Source of the DNA: a bacterium | GTDB taxonomy: Bacteria; Bacillota_I; Bacilli_A; RF39; UBA660 | Assembly: GCA_004563275.1 (NCBI GenBank) | Contig: SFSZ01000034.1 | Coordinates: forward strand, 1-10,234 | Length of the DNA stretch: 10,234 bases | Direction of reading: 5' to 3' | Shown here: positions 7,318 to 10,234 of the stretch, piece by piece | Position numbering within the stretch: position 1 is the stretch's first letter | Layout: the number at the start of each line of letters is the position of its first letter | The notes under the pieces: generated by a model | Databases searched by the model: none | Seen by the model: the letters and a program-made list of their open reading frames with translations, nothing else | What the model was told of the DNA's origin: nothing | Position numbers and translations under genes: made by a program

Positions 7318-7863
7318 TTTTCTGGACAAAAGTTAGAATTACTCAAAGATTTAACTACACAAGAAGTATCTAAATATTTAGAAGTTAGAGAAATGAATGA
7401 GTTAGATTCTAATAATATAAAACTTAAACAATATTCAGTAAATAATTTTTTAGAGTCCGAACAAGCCGCTAATGATTTTAGAAATTATATTAATATATCT
7501 AATATGCAACCAATATCAGATTTGATTAATATTTTAGAAAACCTTGGAATCATTATTATCCAAATTAAAAATCCTAATAATCAATTTAATAATTTTGATG
7601 GATTAAGTGAATTCGTTTCAAATGTTCCTATCATTGTTTTATTAGATGATATAAAAGATGGAGCTAGACAAAGATTCACAATAGCACATGAATTAGGTCA
7701 TTTGATCTTAAAAATAGATAATAATGAAATTAATGAAAGATAAAAATATTATTAGCAATTCTATGGCAATTAACGCTTTTAATCTATAAAAAGAATATCC
7801 TTCAACTAGAATACCAATAATAGACATTGACAACTTAATTAATGAACTAAAAAAGATTCAGTA
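7318..7863 (+). pseudogene. Degenerate HTH + ImmA/IrrE-type (DUF955) metallopeptidase
   Basis: This is the only plus-strand gene. The readable core is 7393-7743 (116 codons) and holds the zinc-binding HELGH in DGARQRFTIAHELGHLIL, the signature of ImmA/IrrE proteases, which typically cut repressors or partner transcription factors. In the same frame upstream, 7318-7392 encodes FSGQKLELLKDLTTQEVSKYLEV, resembling the start of an XRE-type helix-turn-helix, but no in-frame start codon precedes it. Downstream of HELGH the frame stops after 14 residues, where intact proteins continue with a second metal ligand region (often ExxxFA). Shifted by one frame, NIISNSMAINAFNL, a stop, then EYPSTRIPIIDIDNLINEL to a TAA at 7863 look like remains of the missing part. 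Lost start, frameshift and early stop make a pseudogene most likely. The alternative is a truncated expressed protein starting at ATG 7393, which lacks a clear ribosome site. Confidence 0.7.
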
Positions 7864-7880
7864 ACTTCTGAATCTTTTTT
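7849..7880. terminator. Bidirectional terminator between the ImmA remnant and mraY
   Basis: AAAAAAGATTCAG (7849-7861) and CTGAATCTTTTTT (7868-7880) form a perfect 13-bp stem with a 6-nt loop and a T-run in either direction. It ends mraY on the minus strand; the mraY stop codon (7881-7879) touches the hairpin. It also closes the plus-strand remnant. Confidence 0.9.
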
Positions 7881-8871
7881 ATAACCATACACCATAAATT
7901 ATACCAATCATTGATAGTAAGAATCCTGCGGTCCAGAATACTCTAACAATATCAGTTTCAGCCCATCCTAACTCTTCAAAATGATGATGTAACGGTGCTT
8001 TTTTAAATACTTTAGTATGAAATTTTCTAATCGCAATTATTTGAATTAAACTACTTAAAGTTTCAATAACAAATACTCCACCAATTAAGATTAAAGACAT
8101 TTCATGTCTAGTTAAAATAGCAATAGTAGCTAAAGCTGCACCTAAAGCTAATGAACCAGTATCTCCCATAAATACTTTAGCTGGATAAGCATTAAAGAAT
8201 AAGAATCCAATTAAAGATCCAACTAATACAAATGAGAATATTGCAATATCTTGATATCCACTAAGCCAAGTAGTACCCCAAGCAATTACACCATAAGCCA
8301 TAAATGCTAAAGCAGATAATCCACCAGCTAAACCATCTAAACCATCAGTAATATTTACCGCATTCGTAGTTCCAACTAAAACAAGTAAAATAAATAAACC
8401 ATAAGCCCATCCTAAATTAATATTAAGACCAAGTGAAGTAATAACTAAAGTTGATTCTCCCCCATTATTCTTAAATATAATGTAGAACACAATTGCAATT
8501 ACAGTCTGTAAAGCAAGTTTTACTAAAGTAGGAAGTCCCTTATTATTATGATATCTTACCTTTAAAAAGTCATCTACAAAACCTAACAATCCATAAGATA
8601 AAAATACAAACATTAGAATTATTAAATTAGGAGTTAAATCTACACTCTTTCTAAAATAAAGTAAAAACATTATTAAAATAGTTGGAATAATAAATATTAA
8701 CCCTCCAATAGTAGGAGTCCCATCCTTCTTTAAATGTCTTGCATTAATTAAATGACTAACACTTTGACCAATATGTAATTTCTTTAATAAAGGAATTAAA
8801 ATAAATCCTGCAATTAAAGCAAGTACAAAACCAAGCATTAATCCTAAAATTGATTTTGCTAATATTAACAT
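7879..8871 (-). CDS. mraY: Phospho-N-acetylmuramoyl-pentapeptide transferase (MraY)
   Basis: MraY transfers phospho-MurNAc-pentapeptide from its UDP precursor to undecaprenyl phosphate, making lipid I on the inner face of the membrane. The 330-residue protein is polytopic with about ten membrane segments and has all family blocks: GTPTIGGL near residue 51, the DD pair in GFVDDFLKV (about 100-101), NAVNITDGLDGLAGG (about 170-183), FMGDTGS (about 235-241, catalytic-site Asp) and the APLHHHFE loop (His at about 295-297). I chose ATG 8871 because GAGGTG lies about six bases upstream; an in-frame GTG at 8877 lies within that ribosome site. It follows the PBP fragment with a 73-base gap holding its own promoter and no terminator, and it ends in a bidirectional terminator. 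murD, its usual downstream neighbour, is absent. Confidence 0.97.
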   Translation of the reverse strand: MLILAKSILGLMLGFVLALIAGFILIPLLKKLHIGQSVSHLINARHLKKDGTPTIGGLIFIIPTILIMFLLYFRKSVDLTPNLIILMFVFLSYGLLGFVDDFLKVRYHNNKGLPTLVKLALQTVIAIVFYIIFKNNGGESTLVITSLGLNINLGWAYGLFILLVLVGTTNAVNITDGLDGLAGGLSALAFMAYGVIAWGTTWLSGYQDIAIFSFVLVGSLIGFLFFNAYPAKVFMGDTGSLALGAALATIAILTRHEMSLILIGGVFVIETLSSLIQIIAIRKFHTKVFKKAPLHHHFEELGWAETDIVRVFWTAGFLLSMIGIIYGVWL

Positions 8872-8892
8872 AACCACACCTCACATAGTTCA

Positions 8893-8922
8893 ATTATACT
8901 CTTTCCTAAGCATTGATGTAAA
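8893..8922 (-). promoter_or_regulatory. Promoter of mraY
   Basis: TTTACA (8922-8917 on the minus strand), an 18-nt spacer and a perfect TATAAT (8898-8893), ending about 20 nt before the ATG. It lets mraY be transcribed independently of the damaged PBP gene. Confidence 0.7.
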
Positions 8923-8935
8923 CTCTGTTTTACAT
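8916..8935. repeat. Inverted repeat overlapping the mraY -35 box
   Basis: ATGTAAA (8916-8922) and TTTACAT (8929-8935) form a perfect 7-bp dyad with a 6-nt centre. One arm contains the -35 hexamer. No T-run follows on either strand, so an operator is more likely than a terminator. No regulator can be named. Confidence 0.5.
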
Positions 8936-8944
8936 TCATTTAAC

Positions 8945-9988
8945 TTAGTTTAACATTAATTTAACAATGCTACCTTCCTTAACATATTTATTACCACTAG
9001 GAGATTGTTCTATTATAGTATCCCCATTTCCATTATATTCTACTCTAAAACCTTTTAATTCTTTTTTAGCATCATCCAAACTAAGCCCTACCACATTCGG
9101 AAGCATTACATACTTAGTATCAAGCCAAGTATAAGCTCTCGCTTTTTTATCATCAGTTTCTTTAATATTTTTATAATCTATTATACTAAGCATAATATTT
9201 TTAACTACTGGAGCTGCTACTGTCCCTCCATACTGAGTTATCCCTTTCGCATTATCAATTGCTACATAAACAACATAAGAAGGATTATCTGCAGGCATGA
9301 ATCCCATAAAAGAAACAATATAATTACCTACCATATATCTTCCATCTTTAACCTTTTGAGCAGTACCAGTCTTACCACCAACTAAATAATTCTCAATAAA
9401 AGCATTTCTTCCCGTTCCATTAGATACAACACTTTCTAAAGCCATTCTAACTAACTTAGAAGATTCACTACTAATAACATTTTCTCTTACAACTTGTTTT
9501 TTATTTAAAAGAACCACCGAATTAGTTTCACCTTCACTAATATCTTTAACAATATATGGTTTATATAAAGTACCACCATTGATAGCAGCACTTACACCAG
9601 TAACTTGCTGAATTGGCGTAACACTTATACCTTGTCCAAAAGCTGTTGTTGCCGTCTCAACTGGTCCCATCTTACTTAAAGGAAACAAAATACCTTTAGA
9701 TTCACCATTTAAATCAATACCCGTTTTAGTACCAAAACCAAACTTAATTAAATAATCATATAAAAGATTAGTCCCTAGTCTTTGACCTAATACTACAAAC
9801 CCAGGGTTACAAGAATTCTCAACAACTTGTAAAAAAGTTTCAGCACCATGACCACCATGTTTCCAGCACTTAATTCTCGCATTTTCAACCATTATAGAAC
9901 CACCATCATAATAATGATCTTCAAATAAATTAACCTTACCTTCATTTATAGCAGCTGATAAAGTAATAATCTTGAACGTACCTACCAT
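8945..9988 (-). pseudogene. Class B penicillin-binding protein (PBP2B/SpoVD-like), 5' half missing
   Basis: This is the C-terminal half of a transpeptidase that cross-links peptidoglycan on the outer face of the membrane. Present: TFKIITLSAAINEG directly after the catalytic box, the SxN motif as SCN in VVENSCNPGF (59-61), GGKTGTAQ with the KTG triad (206-208), and one C-terminal PASTA domain (about 292-347, PNVVGLSLDDAKKEL). Missing: the membrane anchor, the dimerisation domain and the SxxK serine; the usual GSTFK reads VGTFK here. Intact relatives run to roughly 600-750 residues. The ATG at 9988 has no ribosome site, and the frame is open back to the stop codon of the preceding gene. It is therefore a broken gene, a rearrangement junction or an assembly chimera. 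Order PBP-mraY matches dcw clusters. Confidence 0.85.
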
Positions 9989-10002
9989 TTGGTGATTAGC
10001 AA

Positions 10003-10033
10003 ATAAAAAAGGAATATATTAATTACATTCCTT
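10003..10033 (-). terminator. Terminator of the ArsC/YusI-like gene
   Basis: AAGGAAT (10033-10027 on the minus strand) pairs with ATTCCTT (10015-10009), with partial extra pairing in the 11-nt loop, followed by TTTTTTATTT. The gene's TAA stop (10021-10019) lies in the loop. It sits only about 15 bases before the PBP fragment. Confidence 0.75.
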
Positions 10034-10234
10034 AATTGTATTCCACTCTATTTCTTTGAATCCTATTAAAACTATATCATCTAATTCTAATAAAGGTCTT
10101 TTTACAAGCATACCATCTGTACTTAAAATTTGTAATTTTTCTTCATATGACATAGTTTGAATTTTGTCTTTGAGTTTTAATTCTCTATATTTTAATCCAC
10201 TGGTATTGAAAAATCTATTAATGTCTTTTCCTGA
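10019..10234 (-). CDS. ArsC/Spx-superfamily protein, YusI-like, 3' end only
   Basis: The last 71 residues of a thioredoxin-fold protein run in from the right edge. The stretch KDINRFFNTSGLKYRELKLKD, then MSYEEKLQILSTDGMLVKRPLLE, then IVLIGFKEIEW matches the conserved C-terminal half of ArsC-related proteins: helix with FFNTSG, then the [V/L]KRP loop that borders the active site, then a final strand with GFxExEW. The wording is closer to the YusI-type 'arsenate reductase family' than to Spx proper, whose RPI loop is followed by a different tail. The N-terminal redox cysteine lies outside the window, so reductase versus regulator cannot be decided. The gene ends with its own terminator and is not a normal neighbour of PBP/mraY genes. 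Confidence 0.85.
   Translation of the reverse strand, partial: SGKDINRFFNTSGLKYRELKLKDKIQTMSYEEKLQILSTDGMLVKRPLLELDDIVLIGFKEIEWNTIKECN

Noticed and set aside
1600..9988. Mycoplasma-type code with TGA as Trp
   Set aside because: All Trp codons seen are TGG, and TGA ends the gene at 1600 where the next gene's GTG overlaps it.
8945..9988. Intact short PBP or DD-peptidase starting at ATG 9988
   Set aside because: There is no ribosome site, no signal or anchor, and the SxxK serine is absent, so it cannot be a working transpeptidase as it stands.

Overview
The window is very AT-rich and almost entirely transcribed from the minus strand. It has a CIRCE operator, strong Shine-Dalgarno sites, short spacers and a peptidoglycan gene block (PBP, mraY, ftsW). 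TGG is the Trp codon and TGA is used as a stop (gene at 1600-2517), so the code is standard, not the Mollicutes code. This points to a low-GC Firmicutes/Bacilli lineage with a compact genome, possibly a reduced gut-type Bacilli related to Mollicutes but still walled. That placement is inference.

In minus-strand transcription order, from the right edge: the 3' end of an ArsC/YusI-like gene with a terminator; a class B penicillin-binding protein missing its whole 5' half, including the catalytic serine; mraY with its own promoter and a bidirectional terminator; a degenerate plus-strand ImmA/IrrE metallopeptidase with a helix-turn-helix remnant; a structured non-coding RNA of about 240 nt with its own terminator; ftsW/rodA; a Fic gene with its own promoter and three copies of a 13-bp repeat; a ClpB without its N-terminal domain, under CIRCE control; then a coupled three-gene operon (transglutaminase-like protein, membrane-anchored DUF4097-like protein, RsmA/KsgA-like methyltransferase) ending in a terminator; and the first codons of another gene at the left edge.

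PBP, mraY and ftsW are a remnant of the division and cell wall (dcw) cluster: MraY makes lipid I, and the SEDS protein polymerises lipid II with a partner PBP. murD, usual between mraY and the SEDS gene in Bacillus-type clusters, is absent here; its place holds the ImmA remnant and the RNA.

The most striking item is the RNA at about 7003-7242 (minus strand). Two hairpins separated by over 100 nt present loops with a perfect 9-nt complementarity (CTAGTCAAA and TTTGACTAG), a predicted kissing-loop interaction. The second is the abrupt PBP junction: the reading frame resumes at the transpeptidase SxxK box, without its serine, about 40 bases after the stop codon of an unrelated redox-type gene.
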